10,421 bases of DNA from positions 1 through 10,421 of the forward strand of contig JAFQDI010000050.1 in the NCBI GenBank assembly GCA_017416055.1, read 5' to 3'. Below are positions 1-6,524 of the stretch, piece by piece (positions within the stretch are counted from its first letter, which is position 1; each line of letters begins with the position of its first letter). The notes under the pieces were generated by a model. It was not told the origin of the DNA, did not search any database, and saw only the letters and a list, made by a program, of their open reading frames with translations. Origin of the DNA: Lachnospiraceae bacterium (GTDB lineage Bacteria > Bacillota_A > Clostridia > Lachnospirales > Lachnospiraceae). A program made the translations under genes and the position numbers.

Positions 1-33
1 ACTACCGAAAATCGTAGAAACCGGAGGCAAACC

Positions 34-855
34 ATGTATCACGAATACTATGACTACAATAAAGAGCAGTTGCTTCACAATCCCAAAATCCCTATGAAAG
101 TTATGGCAGATAACCCTGCAGTTTTTCAGGCGATCGCCCGTGAAATGGCTGACTTCATTAAGGGCCGGAATGAGCAAGGCAAGACCACCGTATTTATCTG
201 CCCCGTCGGCCCCGTCGGTCAGTATCCCTATTTTGTGAATATTGTCAATCAGGAGAACATCAGCTTGAACAACTGCTGGTTCATCAATATGGATGAATAC
301 CTGGATGACAATAAACAGTGGATCGATATCAACCATCCTCTGAGTTTTCGCGGCTTCATGAACCGCAATGTTTATGCCAAAATCAAATCCGAGCTGAATG
401 TTCCGGAGGATCACCGAGTTTTTCCCGACCCCAATCATTTGGAATACATCCCTAACCTGATTGAAAGGCTTGGCGGTGTTGACATTTGCTTCGGCGGCAT
501 TGGTATCAACGGACATCTGGCTTTCAACGAGGCGGATCCTTCTCTGACCTGCGAAGAGTTTAAGGCACTGAGAACCCGTGTTCTTCCCATTTCTCCCGAG
601 ACCCGTGCAGCGAATGCCATCGGCGATTTCGGCGGCCGTCTGGAGGATATGCCTGAATGGTGCATTACAATCGGTTTCAATGAAATCTTCAATTCCCGCA
701 AGATTCGCCTGGGTATCTTCCGTGACTGGCACCGTGCCGTTGCCCGCCGCTGTGCTTACGGCGAGATAACTACCGCCTTCCCCGTGTCCATGATCGCAGA
801 ACATCCTGATGCATTGATTCGTATGACTGAGTTTGTCGCTAATCCGGAAAACTGA
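34..855 (+). CDS. NagB-family sugar-phosphate isomerase/deaminase-like protein, divergent active site
   Basis: A 273-residue protein with the glucosamine-6-phosphate deaminase fold (family length about 240-270). Seen: NMDEY at 85-89, whose D87 matches the catalytic proton-acceptor Asp of NagB; HPLSFRGFM at 101-109, matching the family HPxSYRxFM segment; GGIGINGHLAFNE at 154-166, with N159, H161 and E166 (Asn is normal in Bacillus-type NagB); and R191 in PETRAAN, matching a phosphate-binding Arg. Odd: the loop that normally reads TGSTP is PVGPVGQYP at 57-65, and the conserved Lys near the C-terminus (K208 in E. coli) is replaced by H233 or R234, depending on alignment. Both normally hold the sugar phosphate, so the substrate may differ from glucosamine-6-phosphate. 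GGAGG at 23-27 sits 6 bases before the ATG. No other gene is visible upstream, so operon partners are outside the window. Fold assignment is confident; the exact reaction is not. Confidence 0.85.
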   Translation: MYHEYYDYNKEQLLHNPKIPMKVMADNPAVFQAIAREMADFIKGRNEQGKTTVFICPVGPVGQYPYFVNIVNQENISLNNCWFINMDEYLDDNKQWIDINHPLSFRGFMNRNVYAKIKSELNVPEDHRVFPDPNHLEYIPNLIERLGGVDICFGGIGINGHLAFNEADPSLTCEEFKALRTRVLPISPETRAANAIGDFGGRLEDMPEWCITIGFNEIFNSRKIRLGIFRDWHRAVARRCAYGEITTAFPVSMIAEHPDALIRMTEFVANPEN

Positions 856-874
856 CCGATACATCATTAAATAC

Positions 875-942
875 AAAAAAGCCTCCTTTCTCATCGGTTC
901 ATCATCATTCGATCATGATATACCAATGAAAAAAGGAGGCTT
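875..942 (-). terminator. Rho-independent terminator of yebC, long stem
   Basis: An 11-bp perfect stem pairs 879-889 (aagcctccttt) with 932-942 (aaaggaggctt). It continues inward with 891-898 against 922-929, where the single mismatch is C-A in plus-strand RNA but a G-U wobble in minus-strand RNA. The run of A at 875-880 gives UUUUUU after the stem in minus-strand RNA, so it fits termination of yebC. The plus side has no clear U run, so any role in ending the NagB-like gene is weaker. Confidence 0.8.
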
Positions 943-1010
943 ACATCTCTGCTCTAAGTATATCCATCACTGGAGTATACCCAATTCTTTCAGTTTATCA
1001 TTACCGGCAA

Positions 1011-1739
1011 TCACTCATCCCAATTGTGGTAAACCGCCTGCACATCGTCATCCTCATCAAGCAGATCCAGGATGCGGTTCATCATCTTCAGATCCTGCTC
1101 GCTGGTCAGTTCCACGTAAGTCTGAGGGATCATGGTCACTTCCGCACTCGCCATGGGGATGCCCTGCTTCTCCAGCTCCTCGCGAACCTGGCTGAAGTCA
1201 TCGGGATCGGTGGTGATCTCGAAGCAATCTTCCTCGTCGGAGAAGTCCTCTGCACCCGCATCCAATGCCACCATCATCAGCTCGTCTGCGTCCATCTCGA
1301 ACTCTTCCTTGTCCACGATGATCAAGCCCTTCTTATCAAACATGAAGGATACACAGCCGGTGGTTCCTACGTTTCCGCCGCCCTTGGTAAATGCGTTGCG
1401 CACATTGGAAGCAGTACGGTTCTTATTGTCCGTCAGGGTATCAACGATAATCGCAACACCGTTGGGGCCGTAGCCTTCGTAAGTCAGCGCGGTATAGTTG
1501 ACTGCGTTCGCATCGCCTGCTGCCTTCTTAATGCCGCGGTCGATGGTATCGTTCGGCATGTTGTTCGCCTTTGCCTTCGCAATGACATCGCGAAGCTTGC
1601 TGTTGTTCGCAGGATCGGGACCGCCCTCCTTTACTGCAACGGCGATCTCACGGCCGATAACGGTAAAGATTTTTCCTTTCGCTGCGTCGTTCTTCTCTTT
1701 CTTATGCTTAATATTCGCAAATTTAGAATGTCCTGACAT
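1011..1739 (-). CDS. yebC: YebC/TACO1-family translation-associated protein
   Basis: A 242-residue protein, the usual length for the family. The N-terminus ([19 protein letters not shown]) and the following [11 protein letters not shown] and [15 protein letters not shown] segments are diagnostic. [15 protein letters not shown] stretch follows, then the domain 2/3 region and an acidic C-terminus (DEDDD). The family was long annotated as transcriptional regulators (PmpR). More recent work on YebC/TACO1 proteins supports a ribosome role in relieving stalls at proline stretches, so 'transcriptional regulator' labels should be treated with care. AAGGAG at 1750-1755 lies 10 bases before the ATG. 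The gene has its own promoter (1810-1838) and terminator (875-942), so it is probably transcribed alone, though no terminator was found between it and the upstream MATE gene. Cytoplasmic. Confidence 0.96.
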   Translation of the reverse strand: MSGHSKFANIKHKKEKNDAAKGKIFTVIGREIAVAVKEGGPDPANNSKLRDVIAKAKANNMPNDTIDRGIKKAAGDANAVNYTALTYEGYGPNGVAIIVDTLTDNKNRTASNVRNAFTKGGGNVGTTGCVSFMFDKKGLIIVDKEEFEMDADELMMVALDAGAEDFSDEEDCFEITTDPDDFSQVREELEKQGIPMASAEVTMIPQTYVELTSEQDLKMMNRILDLLDEDDDVQAVYHNWDE

Positions 1740-1772
1740 CTTCTTTTCTCTCCTTGTGTTTCATCTCTAAGC

Positions 1773-1799
1773 GGCCTCGGATACCACTGTCCGACAGCC
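1773..1799 (-). other. Possible stem-loop in the yebC 5' leader
   Basis: In minus-strand RNA, GGC-TG-TCGGA can pair with TCCGA-G-GCC around an 8-base loop, giving 8 base pairs with a small asymmetric bulge. It lies between the predicted start of transcription (about 1803) and the yebC ribosome binding site. No U run follows, so it is not a terminator. It does not sequester the ribosome binding site as drawn, and a regulatory role is speculative. Confidence 0.25.
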
Positions 1800-1809
1800 T
1801 AACAGAAAT

Positions 1810-1838
1810 ATTTTACCTGTTTTCATCCGTTACGTCAA
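1810..1838 (-). promoter_or_regulatory. SigA-type promoter of yebC
   Basis: On the minus strand TTGACG (1833-1838) and TAAAAT (1810-1815) are separated by exactly 17 bases. Predicted transcription start is near 1803, which leaves a leader of about 64 bases before the yebC ATG at 1739. The -35 box begins only 18 bases beyond the MATE stop codon. Confidence 0.75.
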
Positions 1839-1855
1839 GTATTTGTACAGGATTT

Positions 1856-3238
1856 TCACGCCGAAATCCGCTCGTTTAAGTTGTTGATCCATTTTCTCGA
1901 CCGGAACCGCAGTGTACACACCACATTTTTCACCAATTCCTCGATGTTCACCATGGCATATACCCACCAAATCGGCAGTTTCAGGATCAGACCCCCGAGC
2001 ACTGCCATCGGCACACCGATTGCCCACACTCCGCCGATGTCCAGAATCAGACCGATGCGGGTATCTCCGCCGCCGCGGAACAGGCCGACGATCATCATCA
2101 GGTTTACATTTTTGCTGGTCAGATAAAGTGCATAAACAATCATCAACATCGTCACCGAGTTCGCCACTGTCTCAGACACAGAATAGAACGTCGAATACAT
2201 CGTCCTCGTGAACAAAATGAACACTGCAAAAAACAGGGAAACCAACACCTGCAGGCAAATCAGCTTCTTGCCTTCATCCCACGCACGCTCTTTGTTTCCG
2301 GCACCCAAGGTATTGCCGATCACGACCGCTGCCGCGGAAGCCAGACCCATGACCATAACCTGCATCAGGTTCTGGAACGTCTCGAAAATGGTCATCGACG
2401 CCACAACAGAATCACTGTCGAGCATTCGCCCGTAAACCAGGGAATACATGGTCACTCCCAGACCCCAGGTAAACTCATTGAAGACCACCGGCAGAGATGT
2501 CCGGCAATATTCCCGAAGAAAGCTCCGGCTGTAGCCGAACAACTCAGAAAGCTTCGCTGCCAGCGCAGTCTTTCGCACATACACCAGCGCAACAATCAAT
2601 ACACACTCCACGATACGTGCGATCAATGTCGCGATCGCCGCTCCGGCCACACCCATGGCCGCAAAACCCATCTTTCCAAAAATCAGGACGTAATTGCAGA
2701 CCACATTGATCACAATCGTGATCAGGCTGATCAGCACCGGCGCACCAACCACTCCCGTGGATCGCAGCAGTGAGGTATAGATATTTGTCACTGCCGTCAA
2801 CGGATAACTGACGCACACGATCGCCAGATAAACTGCTCCGATGCGAATGGTCTCCTGACTGTCCGTAAATATCCGCATGACCAGTTCGGGACAAATAAGA
2901 CCGGAGATCACAAAGATCGAACTTCCCGCAAGACCGATCAGCAGAGAAAGCCCCTGCACCCGTCGTATGTTTTTCACATCATGATTGCCCCAGAACTGTG
3001 CGCCCAGTACGCTGGCTCCGCTGGCAATTCCGAAAATCAACAGACCGAACACGAAAAACACTTTGTTCGCCAATCCCACCGCCGCGATGGACACCTCGCC
3101 CAGCGTTCCGATCATCATGGTATCGATCATATTGACTACGGTATTTAAAAGTGACTGAAAGGCGACCGGCAATGCGATCGCCGCAGTTTTTTTCAAAAAC
3201 TGTTTATCTTCAAATGTATCTTTTATGATTTGAATCAC
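1856..3238 (-). CDS. MATE family multidrug/metabolite efflux transporter
   Basis: A 460-residue integral membrane protein, typical for MATE transporters with 12 membrane helices. Seen: the helix 1 motif N36-xx-D39-xxxx-G44; GASVLGAQFWG at 74-84, a family-conserved loop; repeated hydrophobic segments; and a late RGGGDTRIG motif with the helix that follows it. The family exports cationic drugs or small metabolites using a Na+ or H+ gradient; the substrate cannot be read from sequence. The start is GTG: AAAGGAG at 3244-3250 lies 5 bases before it, and no in-frame ATG is better placed. It follows mazF by 49 bases on the same strand and is probably the last gene of the rex operon. I see no promoter in the 49-base gap and no terminator after the stop codon. 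Confidence 0.94.
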   Translation of the reverse strand: MIQIIKDTFEDKQFLKKTAAIALPVAFQSLLNTVVNMIDTMMIGTLGEVSIAAVGLANKVFFVFGLLIFGIASGASVLGAQFWGNHDVKNIRRVQGLSLLIGLAGSSIFVISGLICPELVMRIFTDSQETIRIGAVYLAIVCVSYPLTAVTNIYTSLLRSTGVVGAPVLISLITIVINVVCNYVLIFGKMGFAAMGVAGAAIATLIARIVECVLIVALVYVRKTALAAKLSELFGYSRSFLREYCRTSLPVVFNEFTWGLGVTMYSLVYGRMLDSDSVVASMTIFETFQNLMQVMVMGLASAAAVVIGNTLGAGNKERAWDEGKKLICLQVLVSLFFAVFILFTRTMYSTFYSVSETVANSVTMLMIVYALYLTSKNVNLMMIVGLFRGGGDTRIGLILDIGGVWAIGVPMAVLGGLILKLPIWWVYAMVNIEELVKNVVCTLRFRSRKWINNLNERISA

Positions 3239-3287
3239 GATTTCTCCTTTGGTTTATCCCCGCTGTATTCGTCTGTGCAAACTCATC

Positions 3288-3635
3288 TTATATGTATAGT
3301 TCCAGACTCACGCACAGCGCACGATTTACTTCTTCCATTTTTTCATTGCCCAGATGACAGATTCTCTCCTTCAGCCGCTGCTTGTCGATGGTCCGCACCT
3401 GCTCTAACAGAATCACGGAATCTTTCGCCATCCGGCAACGCGACGCCTCCAGTTCAATATGCGTGGGCAGTTTCGCCTTATTCATCCTGGATGTGATGGC
3501 CGCCACGATAATGGTCGGACTGTGACGGTTCCCACAGTCATTTTGAATCACCAGCACCGGACGCACACCGCCCTGCTCAGATCCCACTACCGGGCTCAAA
3601 TCTGCATAATAAATATCTCCACGTTTTACGATCAT
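3288..3635 (-). CDS. mazF: MazF/PemK-family mRNA endonuclease toxin (NdoA-like)
   Basis: A 115-residue protein very close to Bacillus NdoA/EndoA. The N-terminus [20 protein letters not shown] is followed by [29 protein letters not shown] and [17 protein letters not shown]. These hold the beta-barrel core and the catalytic Arg/Thr region (R in GGVRPV, T in AAITS). The family cleaves single-stranded mRNA at short motifs; NdoA cuts UACAU, but specificity here is not tested. The frame stays open upstream to 3686 (17 extra residues), but family alignment begins at the ATG at 3635, with GGAG 9 bases upstream, so that start is chosen. It lies downstream of the nnr gene and upstream of the MATE gene. 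A MazE-type antitoxin of normal size does not fit in the 92-base gap before it. Confidence 0.94.
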   Translation of the reverse strand: MIVKRGDIYYADLSPVVGSEQGGVRPVLVIQNDCGNRHSPTIIVAAITSRMNKAKLPTHIELEASRCRMAKDSVILLEQVRTIDKQRLKERICHLGNEKMEEVNRALCVSLELYI

Positions 3636-3699
3636 ATTCCTGCACTCCATACTTTTCATTTCGAGCCAGCATCTGTACTTCGACACTGTGTTCTTCCAT
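3577..3699 (-). CDS. Candidate small ORF overlapping mazF (40 codons, unrecognised)
   Basis: ATG at 3699 to TGA at 3577 encodes 40 residues starting [18 protein letters not shown] and ending in a Cys/Arg-containing tail. A GGAG lies 11 bases before the ATG. The ORF begins 28 bases after the nnr stop codon and overlaps the first 59 bases of mazF in another frame. Its position matches where a MazE-type antitoxin normally sits, but it is half the usual size and I recognise no ribbon-helix-helix or AbrB motif. About half of it is dictated by mazF coding constraints. It may be a translated leader coupled to mazF, a degenerate antitoxin remnant, or chance. Confidence 0.22.
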   Translation of the reverse strand: MEEHSVEVQMLARNEKYGVQEYDRKTWRYLLCRFEPGSGI

Positions 3700-3727
3700 G
3701 ATTAAAGTATCTCCGGCAGGAAACAAC

Positions 3728-5314
3728 CTATTCAGTTTCCCCGATAATCTTTGCCAAATCTGAGGCGATCATCGTCCTTTCTCCGTAGCGTTCCCTCGCT
3801 TTATCGCCGTAGAGACCGTGAAGGTATACACCCAGACTTGCGCTCTCAAACGCATCTGTTCCCTCCGCCAAAAGTGCTGCAATGATTCCGGTCAACAGAT
3901 CTCCCGATCCGCCGGTCGCCATTCCGCAGTTTCCACTGGTATTGACGTAGATCCGGCCATCCGGTGACGCAACAATGGTTCGTGCATCCTTCATCGCGCA
4001 AATAGTTCCTGTTTTCTGACTATATTCCTTCGCAGTAGCAATCAGAGTACTCCGGATCTCTTTCACAGACTTTCCGGCCAGTCGCGACATCTCGCCCAAA
4101 TGGGGTGTCACGATAACTGGAAACTTCTCTCCGATACCTTCTCTGCCGGCAAGGCAATTTCCCTGCTGTCTCCTCTCCGCCAACAGATGCATCAGTTCTT
4201 CTGAACAGGCCAGCAGATTAAGTCCGTCCGCATCAATCACCAGCGGAACCTGCGCATGCTTCAAGAGAACGGCCAATATCTCTTCTCCGTTTCCTTCGGT
4301 TCCAAGTCCCGGACCCATGATAATCGCTTTCGCTCTGCCCATCGCAGAAATCAGCCACTCTTTCGGATCAAGGGCATTGTCATAAATCGTCAGAATCGCT
4401 TCCGGCAGAGCCTCCTGCAAAAAGACTCGGTTTTCCTTCGCCGTCGCGATCTCCACCAGTCCGGCACCCATGCGGTACGCCGCCATTCCGGCAAACAAAG
4501 CCGCGCCGCCCATGTTCGGGCTTCCGGCAATCACCAATACTCTGCCAAAGGTTCCTTTATTTGAATAAGCAGGTCGCGCAGGCAGACGCTTCAAGTCCTC
4601 CCTGTCATAAGTAAATGCAGGTCGTTTTGCACATTTTTCCGTCGTTTCATACTGTTCTTCGGCAAGACCGATCTCGGCAATCACACATTTTCCACAATAT
4701 TCCGTGCCGGGATAAAGAATCATCCCCAGCTTTTCCTCGCCGAAGGTCACTGTCACCGTGGCTTTCACGGCACACCCCATGATCTTTCCGTCATCGGCAG
4801 ACACACCGCTGGGCAGGTCCACCGCCACCAGCTTAGCACCGCTCCGGTTCATCTGACCGATCAGTTCAGCGTAGAGGCCTTCCACCGGGCGCGTAAGTCC
4901 CACCCCAAACAGCGCATCCACGATCAGTGCATACTCACCTTCTTTAATATATTCCGTCGGCTCGTTTGCCTTGCATACAGGAATCTGCAGATTCCGTGCC
5001 ACCTTCAGCTGAAGGCGAAATTCCTCCGTACTGCGCTCCTCATTTCCGACGTACAAAATCTCCGCCTGATACCCGCGCAAGTTCAAAATGCGCGCCACAG
5101 CTACTCCGTCCGCACCGTTGTTTCCGGTTCCACAGACGCAGAGAATCTTCTTTTTCATCGGTATCCCACCATGCATGGCATCAACCAGATCCACACACGC
5201 CTCTGCCACCGCTAACGCCGCTCTCTCCATCAAGACCACCGAGGGAACACCAATCGTCTCTATTGTGTAGCGGTCGATCGCGTTCGCTTCTGCTGCGGTC
5301 AAAAATCTGCGCAT
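3728..5314 (-). CDS. nnr: Bifunctional NAD(P)H-hydrate epimerase / ADP-dependent dehydratase
   Basis: A 528-residue fusion that repairs NADHX and NADPHX, damaged hydrated cofactors. The N-terminal YjeF_N epimerase (about 1-215) shows GTGNNGADG near 62-70, VDALFGVGLTRPVEG near 132-146 and AVDLPSGVSADDG near 164-176, including the active-site Asp. The C-terminal ribokinase-like dehydratase (about 235-528) shows VLVIAGSPNMGGAALFAG, MGPGLGTEG, VIDADGLNLL, TPHLGEMSRL and GGSGDLLTGIIAAL with its catalytic Asp. A segment of roughly 15 residues near 384-397 (QQGNCLAGREGIGE) looks like an insertion before the TPHLGE strand. The frame can start at TTG 5323, but GGAGG at 5325-5329 is 1 base from that codon and 10 from ATG 5314, so ATG is chosen. 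The gene starts 5 bases after the acpS stop. Confidence 0.96.
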   Translation of the reverse strand: MRRFLTAAEANAIDRYTIETIGVPSVVLMERAALAVAEACVDLVDAMHGGIPMKKKILCVCGTGNNGADGVAVARILNLRGYQAEILYVGNEERSTEEFRLQLKVARNLQIPVCKANEPTEYIKEGEYALIVDALFGVGLTRPVEGLYAELIGQMNRSGAKLVAVDLPSGVSADDGKIMGCAVKATVTVTFGEEKLGMILYPGTEYCGKCVIAEIGLAEEQYETTEKCAKRPAFTYDREDLKRLPARPAYSNKGTFGRVLVIAGSPNMGGAALFAGMAAYRMGAGLVEIATAKENRVFLQEALPEAILTIYDNALDPKEWLISAMGRAKAIIMGPGLGTEGNGEEILAVLLKHAQVPLVIDADGLNLLACSEELMHLLAERRQQGNCLAGREGIGEKFPVIVTPHLGEMSRLAGKSVKEIRSTLIATAKEYSQKTGTICAMKDARTIVASPDGRIYVNTSGNCGMATGGSGDLLTGIIAALLAEGTDAFESASLGVYLHGLYGDKARERYGERTMIASDLAKIIGETE

Positions 5315-5319
5315 CTGAC

Positions 5320-5679
5320 TCAATCCTCCAACATAACCATAGCTGTCGCCGGCGTTTTAGTGTGGGTGATGGAAACGTGGATGGCTCGTCCTCCAAGTGC
5401 TTTAAACTGCTTCTCTGCCTCCCCGTAAAGTTTCACCACCGGTTTCCCCAGTTCATCCCGAAGTGTCTCAATCTCCAACGGTTTTATCCCGCGAAACCCG
5501 ATTCCCAACGCCTTCGCAACGGCCTCCTTCACCGCAAACCGGCCGGCTAAAGACTCCGCTTTTCCTCCGCACACATCCAATTCGTTTTCCGTATAGATAC
5601 GAACAGAAAAAGCCTGACTCATGCAGGCTTTCTCTACTCGATCGATCTCAACCATGTCAATCCCGATCCCTAAAATCAT
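5320..5679 (-). CDS. acpS: Holo-[acyl-carrier-protein] synthase
   Basis: A 119-residue protein of normal AcpS length. It transfers 4'-phosphopantetheine from CoA to the serine of apo-ACP, which fatty acid synthesis requires. Seen: GIGIDMVEIDRVE at 4-16, whose D8 is a Mg2+ ligand; GRFAVKEAVAKALG at 46-59, whose E52 is the second metal ligand; and the C-terminal HVSITHTKTPATAMV strand. The ATG starts 1 base after the rex stop codon, and its GAGG (5689-5692) is embedded in the last codons of rex, a sign of coupled translation. Pairing of acpS with nnr genes is a common arrangement in Firmicutes. Cytoplasmic, acts as a homotrimer in known family members. Confidence 0.96.
   Translation of the reverse strand: MILGIGIDMVEIDRVEKACMSQAFSVRIYTENELDVCGGKAESLAGRFAVKEAVAKALGIGFRGIKPLEIETLRDELGKPVVKLYGEAEKQFKALGGRAIHVSITHTKTPATAMVMLED
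5325..5329 (-). promoter_or_regulatory. Ribosome binding site of nnr, inside the acpS 3' end
   Basis: Minus-strand GGAGG lies in the final codons of acpS (TTG GAG GAT TGA). It is 10 bases before ATG 5314 and only 1 base before the alternative TTG at 5323. This decides the nnr start and implies translational coupling with acpS. Confidence 0.75.
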
Positions 5680-5680
5680 C

Positions 5681-6316
5681 TTACTTATCCTCTTTCGCTG
5701 CGATCCGATAGGAAAGCTGCATCAAACTCTCTGACAAATGAACATTTTCTACCACGACATCGGCCGGAACTTTCAGATCCAGATGAGCAAAGTTCCAAAT
5801 CGCCTTCACGCCGCAAGCCACCAGACGATCTGCCACCTGCTGTGCCGCCTGCTTCGGAATCGTCAGCACGGCAATCTTCACCGGATTCTCAGAAAGCCAA
5901 GACTCCAGCTCGTCCATATCGTAGGTCATAATTCCACGCACGGTCTTTCCGATGCGCTTCGGGCTGATATCAAAAATCGCCTTCGTCACAAAACCGCGCT
6001 TTTCAAAATTGTCATAGTTTGCCAACGTCTGTCCGAAATGACCGCCACCGATGATGATCATCGCGTTCTGCCGGTCAATTCCCAAAATCTTCGCCATTTC
6101 ATTATACAAAAACTCGACATTGTAGCCATATCCCTGTTGTCCGAATCCGCCGAAGTTATTCAGATCCTGACGGATCTGAGATGCAGTCACATTCATCAGC
6201 GCACTCAGCTCATTGGATGAAATACGCTCAATCCCTCTCTCCAACAAATCACCCAGATAGCGATGATAACGAGGCAGGCGCTTGATTACTGCACTGGAAA
6301 TCGTCTTCTGATCCAT
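5681..6316 (-). CDS. rex: Redox-sensing transcriptional repressor Rex
   Basis: A 211-residue protein of normal Rex length. An N-terminal winged helix (about 1-80) contains TASQIRQDLNNFGGFGQQGYGY-type sequence near 44-64, the recognition helix and wing of Rex. The C-terminal Rossmann domain has GGGHFGQ at 90-96 (GxGxxG) and D116 in FDISPKRIG for NAD ribose binding, and ends in a domain-swapped helix after ENVHLSESL. In known Rex proteins a high NADH/NAD+ ratio releases the repressor from DNA and de-represses fermentative NADH-consuming genes. It is the first gene of the operon, with AGGA 7 bases before the ATG and a perfect promoter at 6375-6403. I could not find a full Rex box (TTGTTAA-N4-TTAACAA type) in its upstream region, so autoregulation is not supported here. 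Confidence 0.96.
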   Translation of the reverse strand: MDQKTISSAVIKRLPRYHRYLGDLLERGIERISSNELSALMNVTASQIRQDLNNFGGFGQQGYGYNVEFLYNEMAKILGIDRQNAMIIIGGGHFGQTLANYDNFEKRGFVTKAIFDISPKRIGKTVRGIMTYDMDELESWLSENPVKIAVLTIPKQAAQQVADRLVACGVKAIWNFAHLDLKVPADVVVENVHLSESLMQLSYRIAAKEDK

Positions 6317-6374
6317 ACTCTTTTCCTACTTTCCCGACTCCATCATAACCAATGGTTGGAATCTCCTACTATTT

Positions 6375-6403
6375 ATTATAACGACAGGGACCGCAGTTGT
6401 CAA
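6375..6403 (-). promoter_or_regulatory. Perfect-consensus SigA promoter of the rex operon
   Basis: On the minus strand TTGACA (6398-6403) and TATAAT (6375-6380) are separated by exactly 17 bases. The predicted start is near 6368, about 50 bases before the rex ATG. A TTGTCAA half-site on the plus strand (6397-6403) resembles one arm of a Rex box and overlaps the -35 box, but the second arm is absent. Confidence 0.85.
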
Positions 6404-6427
6404 ACATTCTCTCACATTTTATCGCAC

Positions 6428-6445
6428 AAAATTGCGCACAATTTT
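6428..6445. repeat. 18-bp inverted repeat in the rex/ABC-F divergent promoter region
   Basis: AAAATTG-CGCA-CAATTTT: two perfect 7-base arms around a 4-base spacer. It lies 4 bases upstream of the -35 box of the ABC-F gene and 24 bases upstream of the rex -35 box, a position suited to an operator or activator site. The motif CGCACAA also occurs twice as a direct repeat (6423-6429 and 6435-6441). It lacks the TTGT...ACAA spacing of a Rex box, so the binding protein is unknown. Confidence 0.45.
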
Positions 6446-6449
6446 CCGC

Positions 6450-6478
6450 TTGCCTTGATATCCTACTTCAGTTATACT
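6450..6478 (+). promoter_or_regulatory. Promoter of the ABC-F gene
   Basis: TTGCCT (6450-6455) and TATACT (6473-6478) are separated by 17 bases. Predicted start is near 6485, about 40 bases before the ATG, and AGGAG at 6512-6516 lies 8 bases from the ATG. The -35 box is weaker than that of the divergent rex promoter. Confidence 0.65.
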
Positions 6479-6524
6479 ATTGAGAGCGATATCTTTTTAT
6501 TCATAAGCATTAGGAGATAAAATC

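Noticed and set aside
879..942. Terminator for the NagB-like gene in the plus direction
   Set aside because: The plus side lacks a U run, and the inner stem pairs better in minus-strand RNA; a bidirectional role is possible but not shown.
1026..1736. Long open frame (236 codons) on the plus strand opposite yebC
   Set aside because: It is the antisense of a strongly conserved gene, has no ribosome binding site, and its composition is a complement artefact.
3636..3686. Upstream extension of mazF to 3686
   Set aside because: The extra 17 residues have no counterpart in NdoA-type MazF, and the ATG at 3635 begins the conserved MIVKRGD sequence.
5315..5323. TTG start for nnr at 5323
   Set aside because: The GGAGG is only 1 base away from TTG but 10 bases from the ATG at 5314.
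6397..6445. Rex operator upstream of rex
   Set aside because: Only single half-sites such as TTGTCAA or TTGTG are present; none has the second arm at the right spacing.
6317..6524. Riboswitch or attenuator in front of the ABC-F gene
   Set aside because: The predicted leader is only about 40 bases, with no terminator hairpin or leader peptide as seen in antibiotic-induced ABC-F resistance genes.
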